A stretch of DNA of 64,000 nt from a bacterium (GCA_016931965.1 JAFGDT010000115.1:1-64000); one strand, 5' to 3'. Numbered from the stretch's first letter, positions 17,706-28,882 are shown. Made by a program: numbers and translations. The notes: generated by a model from the letters alone, not told the origin.

Positions 17706-18809
17706 ATGAAATTGACATATATCAAAATGAGAATAGCTATTAAAAAAATACTGGAAAATTTCCTGATACACATGCTCACTATTTTCAACGTTAAAAAGGA
17801 GATTACAGAAACAGACAGTATTCACAAGATTGTTATTCCCTTATTTGCCGGTATTGGGGATACGCTCATATTTACATGCTGTCTTCAAAGTTTAATCGAT
17901 ATATTTCCAAAGGCAGACGTAACCTTGATTACAACAAAAAGAACGAATAATCTTCTCAATGAAACATATCCTCATTTTCGATATATCCATCTTAGGTCAA
18001 TGCTTGATATGTTCTTAATAAAACATGATTATGATCTGATGATTAGCCCGTGTCGAAATATGAGACATTATTTACTGGCATTATGGATCCATCCAAAATA
18101 TATGATCGGTTACAATTACTCATTATTGATAGAAAATGGCGAGTCGCACATCCTTCGAGCCAATAAAATTTTAAATCAATTGGGTTACCACCATTTCAAC
18201 TCTCCAATGATATCACTGTCCCAAGAAACGATAGACAAATCCTTCCAGTTGATTAAAGACCATATAAACCCCTTATCGAGGAATCCGATCGCATTGATTA
18301 TCGGAGGACGATGGGAATCGAAAACATATCCTGCAGAGAAATATCGTGAACTCGCCGAGAAATTGATAGAAAAATATGATTTAGATATCGTCCTACTGGG
18401 TACAGATTTTGAAATGGGAAATACAATTGCAAATGGGAAAAAAAAGATACAAAACCTTACCGGTGTAACAACAATTCAAGAGGTGATGGGACTGATTTAT
18501 CAATCACGATTGGTAATCGGTCCCGACAGTGGACTGCTGAACATGGCCATTGCAATGGATAAGCCCATTGTAGGCCTGTTTGGACCGGTGGATCCACATA
18601 CAATTGTACCAGATAAATATTTAAACTGTGTGTTATACCAAAATAAATGTGAACTTCAACCCTGCTTTAACGAAGAATACCAACCACAATGTCCATACGA
18701 AAAAATACCTTGCATGGACTTTCGCGTTGAGGATATCATCAGTAAAGTTGATGAAATATTATCTTTGAAAAAAAATCGGTTATCAATTCAAATGATAACG
18801 CTTAAATGA
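17706..18809 (+). CDS. Family 9 glycosyltransferase (heptosyltransferase-like)
   Basis: 367 residues with the GT-B, ADP-heptose-transferase-like pattern: IPLFAGIGDTLIFTCCLQSL at about 43-62, and the C-terminal donor-site motif GPDSGLLNMAIAMDKPIVGLFGPVDP near 275-300. In an exopolysaccharide operon it likely transfers a sugar other than heptose. A spacer of 110 A/T-rich bases separates it from the polymerase gene and shows no promoter or hairpin, so it is kept in the same operon. Confidence 0.82.
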   Translation: MKLTYIKMRIAIKKILENFLIHMLTIFNVKKEITETDSIHKIVIPLFAGIGDTLIFTCCLQSLIDIFPKADVTLITTKRTNNLLNETYPHFRYIHLRSMLDMFLIKHDYDLMISPCRNMRHYLLALWIHPKYMIGYNYSLLIENGESHILRANKILNQLGYHHFNSPMISLSQETIDKSFQLIKDHINPLSRNPIALIIGGRWESKTYPAEKYRELAEKLIEKYDLDIVLLGTDFEMGNTIANGKKKIQNLTGVTTIQEVMGLIYQSRLVIGPDSGLLNMAIAMDKPIVGLFGPVDPHTIVPDKYLNCVLYQNKCELQPCFNEEYQPQCPYEKIPCMDFRVEDIISKVDEILSLKKNRLSIQMITLK

Positions 18810-18821
18810 ATCCGATTTACA

Positions 18822-19973
18822 ATGAAGAAATTAAAAATATTGCATATCATCACATACCTTCCAATCGGTGGGGCACAGGACAATACACTACTCACAGTGG
18901 AAGGTCTCGATAAGGATTGCTACGACATTACCTTGATATGTGGTAAGCGGGGTGAATGGATCGATCGCGCATTGTCCATAAAGGGTATCAAAATCCATTT
19001 TATCAATGAACTGATCCGGAAAATACATATTTTTTATGACGTGATTGCACTGTTGAAGATGTACCATTTCATTAAAAAAGGAAAATTTAAAATTGTTCAT
19101 ACACACAGTTCAAAAGCCGGTTTTTCAGGACGTATTGCAGCTTACATCGCCGGTGTTCCAGTCATTATTCATACACTACACGGATTCCCATTTCATGATT
19201 TTATGTATCCAGCAGAAAGGATGTTTTATATTTATCTCGAAAGATTTCTATCAAAATTATCGGGGAAAATCATTACAGTTTCACATTTAAACCGGGAAAA
19301 GGCAATCCGTCTCAAACTCAATCGTCCGGAGAAATTTATAAACATATACAGCGGAATTAATTTTAGGAGATTTAACCATTCGGTCAATGTTGTGAACAAA
19401 AAAAAAGAACTTGGCATCAGTAAAAAAGATCAGGTTGTTGGAATGGTAGGCAGACTTTCCGAACAAAAAGCACCACAATATTTCATTCAAGCCATACCCA
19501 CTGTTCTGCAAGTCCATCCTCATGTGCACTTTTTATTGGTGGGTGACGGAGAATTAAAAAATAACATCATGAAAATGACTGAAAAATTAAATATATCGAA
19601 TCATGTTTTCTTTTTGGGATTCAGAAATGATGTCCCTGAAATTTTGAAAATATTCAATGTTTTTGTATTACCATCACTTTGGGAAGGATTGGGACGGTCA
19701 TTGACAGAGGCCATGTATTCAGCATGTGCTGTGATTGGAACAGCTGTTGAGGGTGTTCCCGAATTAATAATCAATGGGAAAACAGGTTATTTGGTTCAAC
19801 CGAAAGATTCAGATGCAATTGCCCAAAGAATCCTTGATTATTTAAGTAATCCAAGAAAGGCAAAACAAATAGGTAACAATGCTCGAAAAAGAGTAATGAA
19901 AGATTTTGATGTGAATATCATGATCAACAAAATCGATCAGTTATATCAAAACATGTTGAATAAAATCAATTAA
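18822..19973 (+). CDS. Family 4 glycosyltransferase
   Basis: A 383-residue GT-B enzyme: N-terminal HIITYLPIGGAQDNTLLTV, HTHSSKAGFSGRIAA, then the donor-binding domain with GRLSEQKAPQYFI and the EX7E motif in PSLWEGLGRSLTEAM. This form (GGAQ... HTHSSKAG...R) is common in GT4 enzymes next to undecaprenyl-phosphate sugar transferases. It starts 12 bases after the GT9 gene and should add a sugar from a nucleotide donor in the cytoplasm. Confidence 0.87.
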   Translation: MKKLKILHIITYLPIGGAQDNTLLTVEGLDKDCYDITLICGKRGEWIDRALSIKGIKIHFINELIRKIHIFYDVIALLKMYHFIKKGKFKIVHTHSSKAGFSGRIAAYIAGVPVIIHTLHGFPFHDFMYPAERMFYIYLERFLSKLSGKIITVSHLNREKAIRLKLNRPEKFINIYSGINFRRFNHSVNVVNKKKELGISKKDQVVGMVGRLSEQKAPQYFIQAIPTVLQVHPHVHFLLVGDGELKNNIMKMTEKLNISNHVFFLGFRNDVPEILKIFNVFVLPSLWEGLGRSLTEAMYSACAVIGTAVEGVPELIINGKTGYLVQPKDSDAIAQRILDYLSNPRKAKQIGNNARKRVMKDFDVNIMINKIDQLYQNMLNKIN

Positions 19974-19998
19974 ATTTTTCTTATTCCGGACCATTCGA

Positions 19999-21399
19999 AT
20001 GTCAAAGACTATTGAAAAAAGTATCCTTTTTTTAACCGATTTTATCACGATTGCAGGCACTTATCTACTTTGGTGCAATCTTAGGTGGTCAATGGGATTT
20101 TTCTATGAAGCCGCTCCCATACGAATCCTCCCTTTGTCATTTATTCTTTATCTATTCTGGCTGGTTTTATTTCTCTTTTTCGGGCTCTACCGATTCAAGT
20201 ACACGCAATCCCGAACGGATGAATTTATTGCCGTTTTGAAGACCGTTTCGATCGGGATTTTTATTATTCTTCTCATCACATTTAATCAGAGAATCAATTC
20301 AAATCATTCAATCACTGCAAGTCGACTCATGATCATCCTTTACTGGGGAATGATGGTAGTGTTTGTAGGGGCTGCTCGTGTATTATTGCGGAGCCTCCAT
20401 CGCTATCTTTTGGTTGTGGGAATAGGACGAAGAAAGACACTCATTGTGGGATACGGTAAAAAGGCAAAGGAACTCTTTTCACAAATAAAAGATGCACCGG
20501 CAATGGGTTATCATGTTGTTGGTTTTTTTTCAATGAATGAAAAAAATCATCATAAAAGTTATCAAAGAATTCCAGTTCATCATAAACCAGCCAACTTAAG
20601 AAAATTGATTAGGGAAGAAACGATTCAGGAAGTCATTGTTGCTCTTTCTCATCGTTCAGAGCGCCATCTCGAAGAAGTCATCCAGCAATGCAACGGAACA
20701 TCTGTGGGCATTCAAATTGTTCCTGACCTTTATGATGTGATTATTGGTCAGGTGCGAACCAATCAAATCTACGGATTGCCTCTCATTGAAATCCTCCCGC
20801 AACTGATGCCCCCATGGGAAAGAATTGTAAAAAGAATCGGCGATGTCATCTTCTCCCTGTTTATCTTATTATGTTTTTTGCCATTCTGGCTCCTTATCGC
20901 ATTGTTAATCAGGTTAGACACACAGGGTCCGATATTTTATACACAAAAAAGAGTGGGGAAAGGGGGGAAAATTTTTAATATGATCAAGTTTCGGTCTATG
21001 GTTGTAGGAGCAGAAAAAATGACTGGGCCAATATGGGCAACCAATAATGATTCGAGGATAACAAAAGTTGGAAAGTATTTGAGGCGGTTACGGCTTGATG
21101 AAATACCCCAGTTTATTAATATCTTAAAAGGGGACATGTCACTGGTGGGTCCGCGACCGGAGAGACCGTATTTTGTGGATAAACTGAGTAAAGCTATTCC
21201 TCTTTACAAACGGAGATTACGGGTGAGGCCCGGTATTACAGGCTGGGCTCAGGTGAAAGGAAATTACGACCAGTCATTGGAATGTGTTAAAAAGAAATTG
21301 GAATTTGATCTTTTTTATTTTGAAAATATGTCGCTTCGAATGGATTTGAAAATCATCCTGAACACACTCTATGTTATGTTGACGGGTAAGGGGCGTTAA
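19999..21399 (+). CDS. Undecaprenyl-phosphate sugar phosphotransferase (WcaJ/WbaP family)
   Basis: Starts the glycan by moving a sugar-1-phosphate onto undecaprenyl phosphate. The 466-residue protein has four to five N-terminal helices, a central CoA-binding-like domain (TLIVGYGKKAKELF near 148), another helix near 285, and the catalytic bacterial sugar-transferase domain: KFRSMVVGAEK, LRLDEIPQFINILKGDMSLVGPRP and RPGITGWAQVKG. All signature residues, including the DE pair, are present. Last gene of the glycan operon; serS follows after 77 bases. Confidence 0.92.
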   Translation: MSKTIEKSILFLTDFITIAGTYLLWCNLRWSMGFFYEAAPIRILPLSFILYLFWLVLFLFFGLYRFKYTQSRTDEFIAVLKTVSIGIFIILLITFNQRINSNHSITASRLMIILYWGMMVVFVGAARVLLRSLHRYLLVVGIGRRKTLIVGYGKKAKELFSQIKDAPAMGYHVVGFFSMNEKNHHKSYQRIPVHHKPANLRKLIREETIQEVIVALSHRSERHLEEVIQQCNGTSVGIQIVPDLYDVIIGQVRTNQIYGLPLIEILPQLMPPWERIVKRIGDVIFSLFILLCFLPFWLLIALLIRLDTQGPIFYTQKRVGKGGKIFNMIKFRSMVVGAEKMTGPIWATNNDSRITKVGKYLRRLRLDEIPQFINILKGDMSLVGPRPERPYFVDKLSKAIPLYKRRLRVRPGITGWAQVKGNYDQSLECVKKKLEFDLFYFENMSLRMDLKIILNTLYVMLTGKGR

Positions 21400-21458
21400 T
21401 TTTATATCATGGGAAATTTCCGAATTGATGAACCAAATAGGGACTTCATACAGGTTAG

Positions 21459-22745
<1,287 letters not shown>

Positions 22746-22814
22746 AAGAGGATCGATATCCATCCAAATTTTCAATGCTTCATTCATATCCTAAGAGAAA
22801 TTGAATGGCAGCGA

Positions 22815-23585
22815 ATGCAAATTAAACTGATTTCAATCACACCCAATGCCGAAAAAGTCATTGAATCGGCGGGAAGAACGGCCTACCTTTCATTTGACAA
22901 ACAGACCGATCTTCCCATTATTCAGGGCATGAAAGGGCAGAAATCCAAACTCTTTTGGGTTGAAGAGCATCCTGCCCTGGCACCAGTAAAGACAGATGAA
23001 AAATTTCGCGTTCGTGACGAAGATTGGCGTGCAGTCAGAATCTGGAAAAATTCAGCGGAAAAATTTGTGGAGATGCTTGTTCGAAACAATCACCTCTCTG
23101 TATTGGAACATGCGTTTGCCACTTTCCGAATATCGGGTGCATCGAGGGTTTTTACTCACCAACTGGTTAGACATCGCATGGCCTCTTTCACACAACAGAG
23201 TCAGCGATATATCGATGAAAAGGGATTTCGGTATGTGGAACCTCTATCCATTCAAAAGCATATAGCGGCTCATCAATTATTTGTTGATTTTGTCGATAAA
23301 GCCAAAGAAACCTATATCCAACTTGAAAAAATGGGCATCCGAAACGAAGATGCCCGGTTCGTACTCCCCAACAGTGTTCAAAGTGAAATTGTGGCCACAG
23401 CAGATTTTCGGGAGTGGAGACATATTATTCAGATTAGAGGTTCCATGAAAGCACAATGGGAAATTCGTGAAGCTGCCTTCAAAATACTTCGGATATTTAA
23501 AAAAAAGGTGCCTTCCGTTTTTTGCGATTTAGAAATTGATAAGCAAAAAGGTGTTTTACAAATATGTAAGGAGGATGTGATATGA
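22815..23585 (+). CDS. thyX: Flavin-dependent thymidylate synthase
   Basis: Makes dTMP from dUMP using methylene-tetrahydrofolate, NADPH and FAD, the alternative to ThyA. The 256-residue protein carries the ThyX signature RHRX7S ([14 protein letters not shown] near 120-133), with HLSVLEHA before it and the dUMP-binding tail region [14 protein letters not shown]. It overlaps the next small gene by four bases and is cotranscribed from the serS side without a visible separate promoter. No thyA was seen in the window. Confidence 0.95.
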   Translation: MQIKLISITPNAEKVIESAGRTAYLSFDKQTDLPIIQGMKGQKSKLFWVEEHPALAPVKTDEKFRVRDEDWRAVRIWKNSAEKFVEMLVRNNHLSVLEHAFATFRISGASRVFTHQLVRHRMASFTQQSQRYIDEKGFRYVEPLSIQKHIAAHQLFVDFVDKAKETYIQLEKMGIRNEDARFVLPNSVQSEIVATADFREWRHIIQIRGSMKAQWEIREAAFKILRIFKKKVPSVFCDLEIDKQKGVLQICKEDVI

Positions 23586-23893
23586 TTGTTACAACCACAC
23601 CGACGATCGAAGGGAAAACAATCAAAGCTTATCAAGGCATCGTAGCAGGTGAGGCAATTATGGGTGCAAATGTGGTTCGGGATATCTTTGCATCCATTAC
23701 CGATATCGTAGGCGGTCGATCAGGTGCATATGAGAAGAAGCTCATTCAAGCCAGAGAAATTTCAATCCAAGAAATGATAGATCATGCTGAAGAGCTTGGT
23801 GCGAATGCGGTTGTGGGTGTTGATATCGATTATGAAGTGGTGAGAGAAGGGATGCTCATGGTAACCGCTGCCGGAACCGCGGTATCCATATAA
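23582..23893 (+). CDS. YbjQ/UPF0145 family protein
   Basis: A 103-residue protein of the pentameric YbjQ fold: [22 protein letters not shown] at the N-terminus, then [24 protein letters not shown], and [15 protein letters not shown]. The function of the family is not established; a metal-binding role has been suggested. Its ATG overlaps the thyX stop in an ATGA-type junction, so the two are coupled. It ends 10 bases from the convergent methyltransferase gene. Confidence 0.9.
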   Translation: MIVTTTPTIEGKTIKAYQGIVAGEAIMGANVVRDIFASITDIVGGRSGAYEKKLIQAREISIQEMIDHAEELGANAVVGVDIDYEVVREGMLMVTAAGTAVSI

Positions 23894-23903
23894 TCCCCAC
23901 ATG

Positions 23904-24818
23904 CTATTTTCTTAAGATGCAAAAAAGATTAACGCCCAAAGGCTCACTTTCAATTTCAATTTCTGAAAAGGGCAAGTGGGTTTTTTTACAAAGTTTGATT
24001 AAATGATCGGCCGTTCTGTGAATGAGATGCCATTTTCCAACCATTTCCATACCTTTTCGTGTCGGATTCTTTGTACTGAAGTTGCCAAAGATAATTTGAC
24101 CATCTTCTTTCAAATACCGCCAAATCTTCTTTAATAAGAGAATAGCCATCGGGTCTTCAAGATAGTCAAACAAGCCCGCTGACCATATCATATCGTATTT
24201 CTTTGATGTTTTAAGTTTAAAAATATTTTCATTGTCAAGATGAATATTCTCTCTAAGCTGTGTATTCGCAAACAACTTTTTGGCGTATTGGAGCGCTTTT
24301 TTTTCGTGATCAACGCAATGAAAATAAATCTGTTTCCCATTTTTGGAATATTGATACATTTCCAAAACATCTCGGCAAGAACCACACCCAATATTAAGAA
24401 TATCGAATCGTGATTGTTTTTGACGAGAAAGTTCTATACATTTTTGGATAAAATAGGCTTTGCGATTTCTGACAGATTCAGCAGCTTCGTAACTGTGAAA
24501 GAGCAGGTCAAAGAGTTTCCCTTTACCGGACGGTGCCGTTTTTTTCGTATAGATCCAGTCGATGAGTTGATAATCACCTGCATAACCAAGAGGTTTTTTT
24601 CTTGTCCGTTTATGCATGATGCTGGTTTCAATGCCTCCACACATTTCGAAAAAATGATCTTCAAGCTCGGTTCTATTGGGAGCAGATTCAATGGTTTTTG
24701 CAATGCTATTGATCTGTTGAAAAAATTTTTCTTTATACTCAGATAAATTGGTTTGATCTATTTCTGATATGAACTTTTTAAAACGATTAAACTGTTTTTC
24801 TATATTATCACCAATCAA
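23904..24818 (-). CDS. PhcB-like SAM-dependent methyltransferase (3-hydroxy-fatty-acid methyl ester synthesis family)
   Basis: About 304 residues. A family-specific block KKPLGYAGDYQLIDWIY near 72-88 and a VRNRKAYF segment precede a class I Rossmann methyltransferase core with motif I FDILNIGCGSCRDVL near 140 and IIFGNFST near 250. The same order is known from PhcB of Ralstonia, which methylates 3-hydroxypalmitate to the quorum signal, and from its relatives in many phyla. The ORF-track start gives an unlikely hydrophobic extension; TTG at 24818 is chosen because AAGGGG stands seven bases before it. It is followed upstream by a hybrid kinase gene, the partner type found at phc loci. The substrate here is inferred. 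Confidence 0.72.
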   Translation of the reverse strand: MIGDNIEKQFNRFKKFISEIDQTNLSEYKEKFFQQINSIAKTIESAPNRTELEDHFFEMCGGIETSIMHKRTRKKPLGYAGDYQLIDWIYTKKTAPSGKGKLFDLLFHSYEAAESVRNRKAYFIQKCIELSRQKQSRFDILNIGCGSCRDVLEMYQYSKNGKQIYFHCVDHEKKALQYAKKLFANTQLRENIHLDNENIFKLKTSKKYDMIWSAGLFDYLEDPMAILLLKKIWRYLKEDGQIIFGNFSTKNPTRKGMEMVGKWHLIHRTADHLIKLCKKTHLPFSEIEIESEPLGVNLFCILRK

Positions 24819-24991
24819 GATGCTACCCCTTAGGCTGATAATCATTTCCATAAATATGAAAAAAATGCAAAAATCGTTGCAATTATGTAATATTTGCAAA
24901 TAATATACCAAAAAACTATTATGGAAATATTATAGCTTAATCTCTTAATTATATATAAATAAGATCAAATGCTTCAGATGCAAATAACGAC

Positions 24992-25032
24992 GACCAAATA
25001 ATAAAATTAAACACAATGGACGAAATTTGGTC
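24992..25032. repeat. 8-bp inverted repeat between methyltransferase and kinase genes
   Basis: GACCAAAT (24992-24999) and ATTTGGTC (25025-25032) form a perfect inverted repeat 25 bases apart in the 304-base spacer. It could be an operator of the methyltransferase gene (a perfect minus-strand TATAAT lies at 24929-24934) or a weak hairpin after the kinase. The rest of this A/T-rich spacer shows no gene. Confidence 0.4.
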
Positions 25033-25122
25033 ATTTTTGATTTGAGTATAATGAGATTGAATGAGGAGATTCGTTGAGGTCTAAGAAAGGATAACGGGAT
25101 GAATCAATGTTCGAGAGGCCAA

Positions 25123-26943
25123 TTAGTTATCAAAAATATTTCTAATTTTATAATTGAGACTTTCAAAGGTGTAGGGTTTCTGCAGTAAATCACTATCTAC
25201 ATCTACTATGCCTTGTTGTGTGATCATACTGTCGATATGACCCGAAATATACAACACTTTCAAACTCGCCCGCTGCGCTATAAGGTGTTCAGCTAATATT
25301 TTTCCATTCATCTGCGGCATAATCACATCTGTTACCAAAAGATCAATTGGACCCTCATATTCTTTTGAAAGCGATAACGCTGCTTTCCCCTCTTTAGCCT
25401 GCATAACACGATATCCCTGTTTCGTAAGCATTCTGGCCGTAAGTCGACGCACTTCATCTTCATCTTCAACAAGTAAAATCGTTTCTCTGCCCTTCGGCAA
25501 TTGGGAAAGATAATTCCTATTCTTGGTTCCTTTTTCCAAAGCTTCCTGAACACATGGAAAATAGATAGTGATGGTTGTGCCCATGCCTACCCTACTGGAA
25601 ACTGTGATCTCACCTTGACTCTGTTTCACAATACCCAACACGGTTGAGAGACCAAGCCCTGTCCCTTTACCCTTCTTCTTGGTTGTAAAAAAGGGTTCAA
25701 ATATCTTTACTTTCACATCTTCACTCATACCTTCTCCTATATCACTTACAGAAAGCAGGACATAATCGCCAGGTGCTAGAGATATTTTACATGAACGACA
25801 ATACGATTTATCCAATGTTACTCTGGCCGTTCTAATGGTTAAACGTCCTCCTTTTGGCATAGCATCTCTGGCATTGACCGATAAATTGAGCACAATTTGT
25901 TCAATTTGAATTGGATCAGCCATGATATTGCCCAAATTTTCTTGTCTATCTATAACCAGCTCAATATCCTCACCAATGACACGAGAAAGCATTTTTTCGA
26001 TATTAATAATTTCATCGTTCAAATTGATGACTTTTGGAGATAGTATCTGCCGACGACTGAAAGCCAACAATTGTTTAACCAAATCGACAGCTCTTTCACC
26101 AGATTCTGCAATGCTTTTGACATCATTTCGAAGAGGGCTCTTTGCAGGCAAGGAATCCAATAACAATTGGCTAAACCCAAGGATGGCAGTGAGAATATTA
26201 TTGAAATCGTGGGCAACGCCACCGGCAAGTTGACCCACAACAGCCAGCCGCTCCGATTGAAGAAGACGCTGTGTTCTCTCCTTTACTTTCTTCCTAAGAT
26301 CTTTTGTCTGACATTGAATTTTTTGATGGGCCAACTGTAATTTCTGATGTGTATACCATTGTGTTTTTCTCTGAGATAGATGAAATTGAGAACTCGCCAG
26401 TGAAATAATGATTGTTGAAAGCATAAAAAAATTATTGCTGATAAATATTTGTGTTTCGTAAGGTTGAAGTATAAGCAGATTTGGAATGAAATAGGAAAGC
26501 CATACCAAAACAAATATAAAAATCGCTTCCGTCATTTTTAGCGGCAGCAAAATGCCAAATCCCAGGAGTGGTAAGTTTATCCCTGCATAATACGGATCAC
26601 TAGGCCCTTGATCGAGGTAACACATTAAAGCAATAGATCCTCCGACAACGAGGGTTAAAAAAGCTCCCAAGACATAGGGTTGCTTTCCCCCATATGCGCT
26701 TTTCGCAAGAAAATAAACGGCTAAAGAAATCAGGGTAACACTTATTCGAATGGCTAAAAAAGTACTGATTATATGATATTTTAAAACCAGATCCAAGATT
26801 CCAAAAATCGGCACCAAAATAACAGCCAACAATGCTCCGACAGTTACTGCCCAATTGAGTAACCTAAGGCGCTCCTCTTCAAATTGTGCATCTGATAAAA
26901 ATGATTCTTTATTGATTTGACTATTACTTTTATTTTTCACCAC
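25123..26943 (-). CDS. Six-helix membrane hybrid histidine kinase with C-terminal receiver
   Basis: 606 residues. About six transmembrane helices span residues 28-200 and include [13 protein letters not shown], a motif I associate with the sensor halves of PhcS-type kinases. A coiled coil leads to HisKA with the H-box [15 protein letters not shown] near 240-255, then HATPase with [21 protein letters not shown] and [12 protein letters not shown], and a receiver domain (LLVEDEDEV near 490; phospho-accepting Asp in LLVTDVIMP near 540). GTG start with AAAAGGA upstream. No DNA-binding output gene is adjacent, so the regulator it controls is unknown. Same strand as, and just upstream of, the PhcB-like gene. 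Confidence 0.85.
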   Translation of the reverse strand: MVKNKSNSQINKESFLSDAQFEEERLRLLNWAVTVGALLAVILVPIFGILDLVLKYHIISTFLAIRISVTLISLAVYFLAKSAYGGKQPYVLGAFLTLVVGGSIALMCYLDQGPSDPYYAGINLPLLGFGILLPLKMTEAIFIFVLVWLSYFIPNLLILQPYETQIFISNNFFMLSTIIISLASSQFHLSQRKTQWYTHQKLQLAHQKIQCQTKDLRKKVKERTQRLLQSERLAVVGQLAGGVAHDFNNILTAILGFSQLLLDSLPAKSPLRNDVKSIAESGERAVDLVKQLLAFSRRQILSPKVINLNDEIINIEKMLSRVIGEDIELVIDRQENLGNIMADPIQIEQIVLNLSVNARDAMPKGGRLTIRTARVTLDKSYCRSCKISLAPGDYVLLSVSDIGEGMSEDVKVKIFEPFFTTKKKGKGTGLGLSTVLGIVKQSQGEITVSSRVGMGTTITIYFPCVQEALEKGTKNRNYLSQLPKGRETILLVEDEDEVRRLTARMLTKQGYRVMQAKEGKAALSLSKEYEGPIDLLVTDVIMPQMNGKILAEHLIAQRASLKVLYISGHIDSMITQQGIVDVDSDLLQKPYTFESLNYKIRNIFDN

Positions 26944-26996
26944 AGATATAAATCCTTTTGCTTATGGAATGATCAATTCATTGATCCAATGAATGT

Positions 26997-27302
26997 CTAT
27001 TCATTTTCAAAAACCGGATTAAGACCGATCTTGAGAGATGTTTGGTTAATATCTACAATTTGACTGAGGGCTAAAATCGCAGGCTCCGCTTCAGGTTGAA
27101 TAGACTGATAATTCCATTTCTCAAGATTTTTCACTGCAAAACGACAAATTATGATGTTTTTATTTTTATCGTTATCATTCCAAAATTGAACAGATGTGGC
27201 GCCCCAATTCCTTTGCATGGTCCAGTATTGACCTAACCACTGCGTAAAATCCTCATATTTTCTACCCGCTTTTAAGACAGTCTTGTATGTGATATAATAC
27301 AT
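26997..27302 (-). CDS. Small protein of unknown function, possible dimeric alpha/beta-barrel fold (copy 1)
   Basis: 101 residues with no recognised enzymatic motif. The predicted strand-helix-strand-strand order (YYITYKTVLKAG..., then SVQFWND..KNIIICRFAV) resembles the ABM/NIPSNAP-like dimeric barrel fold. It shares the block S-x-QFWN-x5-NK-x-I-x-x-CR-x-x-VK with the next gene upstream, so the two are tandem paralogues. It lies 53 bases before the hybrid kinase gene on the same strand, hinting at a shared transcript and perhaps a sensory or signal-handling role; this is inference only. Confidence 0.5.
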   Translation of the reverse strand: MYYITYKTVLKAGRKYEDFTQWLGQYWTMQRNWGATSVQFWNDNDKNKNIIICRFAVKNLEKWNYQSIQPEAEPAILALSQIVDINQTSLKIGLNPVFENE

Positions 27303-27329
27303 TTCAGTTAATCTTTTACATAATAATAA

Positions 27330-27527
27330 TTAAGTGGTAAATTGATCGACAGGCTTTACGGAATAACGACATAAGACGATTTTCTTATTGCCTTCCTGTG
27401 TGTTCCAAAATTGAATAGAACCAGTTCCTGGTCTAAGATGAAAAGGTTTTTGTATCCTTTTCCATCGAATTAGATTGTTTCCTGAACCTTCGGTTTGAGA
27501 ACAATTTCTATAGATCATCGTGTTCAT
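27330..27527 (-). CDS. Short paralogue of the neighbouring small protein (copy 2)
   Basis: From the ATG at 27527 it encodes 65 residues that align without gaps over the first 60 or so with the 101-residue neighbour (SIQFWNTQEGNKKIVLCRYSVK against SVQFWNDNDKNKNIIICRFAV; shared Tyr6 and Trp22) and then stop. It therefore lacks the C-terminal third. The ORF track extends upstream to a TTG at 27590, but the paralogue alignment supports the later ATG. It is either a short domain in its own right or a decaying duplicate. The 299-base stretch from here to hypA is A/T-rich and shows only a weak 7-bp hairpin near 27680. Confidence 0.42.
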   Translation of the reverse strand: MNTMIYRNCSQTEGSGNNLIRWKRIQKPFHLRPGTGSIQFWNTQEGNKKIVLCRYSVKPVDQFTT

Positions 27528-27826
27528 GTCGTGATTCCATTTCTCTGAACAATTTAAAAATGTAATCGTTGTATCATTTAAAAAGTTCAATATGAAATTA
27601 TTGAATGGAAATCATTTTATACCGTTATATTTATGATTAAGTATAACACTCTGTTTATTAGTAATATATAATTTCATCCAAAAAAAATGAAATGTACATA
27701 TCAATACAATAAATCGATCATGACAGTTTATGCAAAAGTTATACCGAAAGGAATGATATAAAAGTGCAAAAGAAATGCGTTAGTATGATGTTATTGAAAA
27801 AAGGTGTTCAAAATGGTTTCATCAGC

Positions 27827-28204
27827 TCATTTTTTTAAAATCTTAATTCGACGAATAAGGGCTTCCCTGCCCTGCGTAATCTCTATCTTCGAACGCTGGC
27901 ATTGGGGACATGAAAAAGTGGGTATTGAAATATGGTAAGCGGGATCTTTCTGTATGTTCAATTCACCTTGATAATCACAGGCTTTGCAATGTATGATTCC
28001 TTTAACCTGTTTGATGACAATTTCTGCTTTTTCCGCAATGGTTCCCTGAAAACCGGTTTTAATCCAAAATTCAATTTGTTCGATCCCCAAAAAAGTCAGT
28101 TCTCCAATTTCTATTTCAACAGACTCAATATAAAACGCACTTTGCTTATCGGCTTCTTGGAGAACCGTTTGAACAATGGATTGGGCAATGGAAGCTTCGT
28201 GCAT
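27827..28204 (-). CDS. hypA: Hydrogenase/urease nickel metallochaperone HypA
   Basis: Delivers nickel to [NiFe]-hydrogenase with HypB. The 125-residue protein begins MHEASIAQSI, where His2 and Glu3 bind nickel, and has a zinc ribbon with CKAC near 72 and CPQC near 98. Its length is typical (113-125). It abuts hypB without a gap. No hydrogenase structural genes or hypCDEF lie in the window, so the target enzyme is elsewhere. Confidence 0.93.
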   Translation of the reverse strand: MHEASIAQSIVQTVLQEADKQSAFYIESVEIEIGELTFLGIEQIEFWIKTGFQGTIAEKAEIVIKQVKGIIHCKACDYQGELNIQKDPAYHISIPTFSCPQCQRSKIEITQGREALIRRIKILKK

Positions 28205-28882
28205 CTATTCTCCGGATAAATTTAAAGCTTCAATCAGATCTTGAATGCCTTCTCCCCTTCTTCCATTGGCAAAAACGACCTTTAAATCCGGTTTGATATT
28301 AAGAGCATCTTCTCTCAATTGATGGATGTCGACTTCCATCGCTTGGGCCAAATCAATCTTGTTGATGACTAAAACAGAAGATTCCAACAAGATATAGGGA
28401 TGTTTCACGATCATGTATGGTCCTTCTGTAGTCGATACAACGACCATTCGTTGATGCGCACCCAATGGAAACTCTCCTGGACAGATCAAATTTCCGACAT
28501 TTTCTATCAATACCAAATCAAGATCTTCCAAATTTAATTCATTGAGCGCTTTAAGCACAAGATTGGCATCAAGATGGCATTCCTTGCCTGTATTGGCCTG
28601 GATAACAATTGCTCCCTTATCCTGAATACGGGCGGCATCAATGGTCGTCGTCAGATCGCCTGCAATAGCAGCAATGCGATATCGACCCTTGAGTTCCTTA
28701 ACAACTTGGCCAATAATGGTGGTCTTTCCCGAGCCGATTGAACCCAAGACATCAATAGCATGGACATGGTATTGATCAAACCGGATGCGGTTTTTCTCCG
28801 CCAGTACCCTGTTTTGTTTGAGTAAATCTTCTTCAAGTTCAATGTCAAATGTTTCATTTTTACCGGGTTTGACTATTTTCAT
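28205..28882 (-). CDS. hypB: Hydrogenase nickel incorporation GTPase HypB
   Basis: The GTPase that works with HypA to insert nickel. In 225 residues: Walker A GSIGSGKT near 47-54, the metal-site region ENVGNLICPGEFPLG near 125-139, and VINKIDLA for guanine recognition. It lacks the N-terminal CxxCGC nickel site of E. coli HypB and any histidine-rich stretch, so it is the minimal GTPase type. It follows the MauE-like gene by 35 bases. Confidence 0.93.
   Translation of the reverse strand: MKIVKPGKNETFDIELEEDLLKQNRVLAEKNRIRFDQYHVHAIDVLGSIGSGKTTIIGQVVKELKGRYRIAAIAGDLTTTIDAARIQDKGAIVIQANTGKECHLDANLVLKALNELNLEDLDLVLIENVGNLICPGEFPLGAHQRMVVVSTTEGPYMIVKHPYILLESSVLVINKIDLAQAMEVDIHQLREDALNIKPDLKVVFANGRRGEGIQDLIEALNLSGE

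Noticed and set aside
27827-28882. Local hydrogenase gene cluster
   Set aside because: Only hypA and hypB are present; no large or small subunit gene and no hypCDEF occur in the window.
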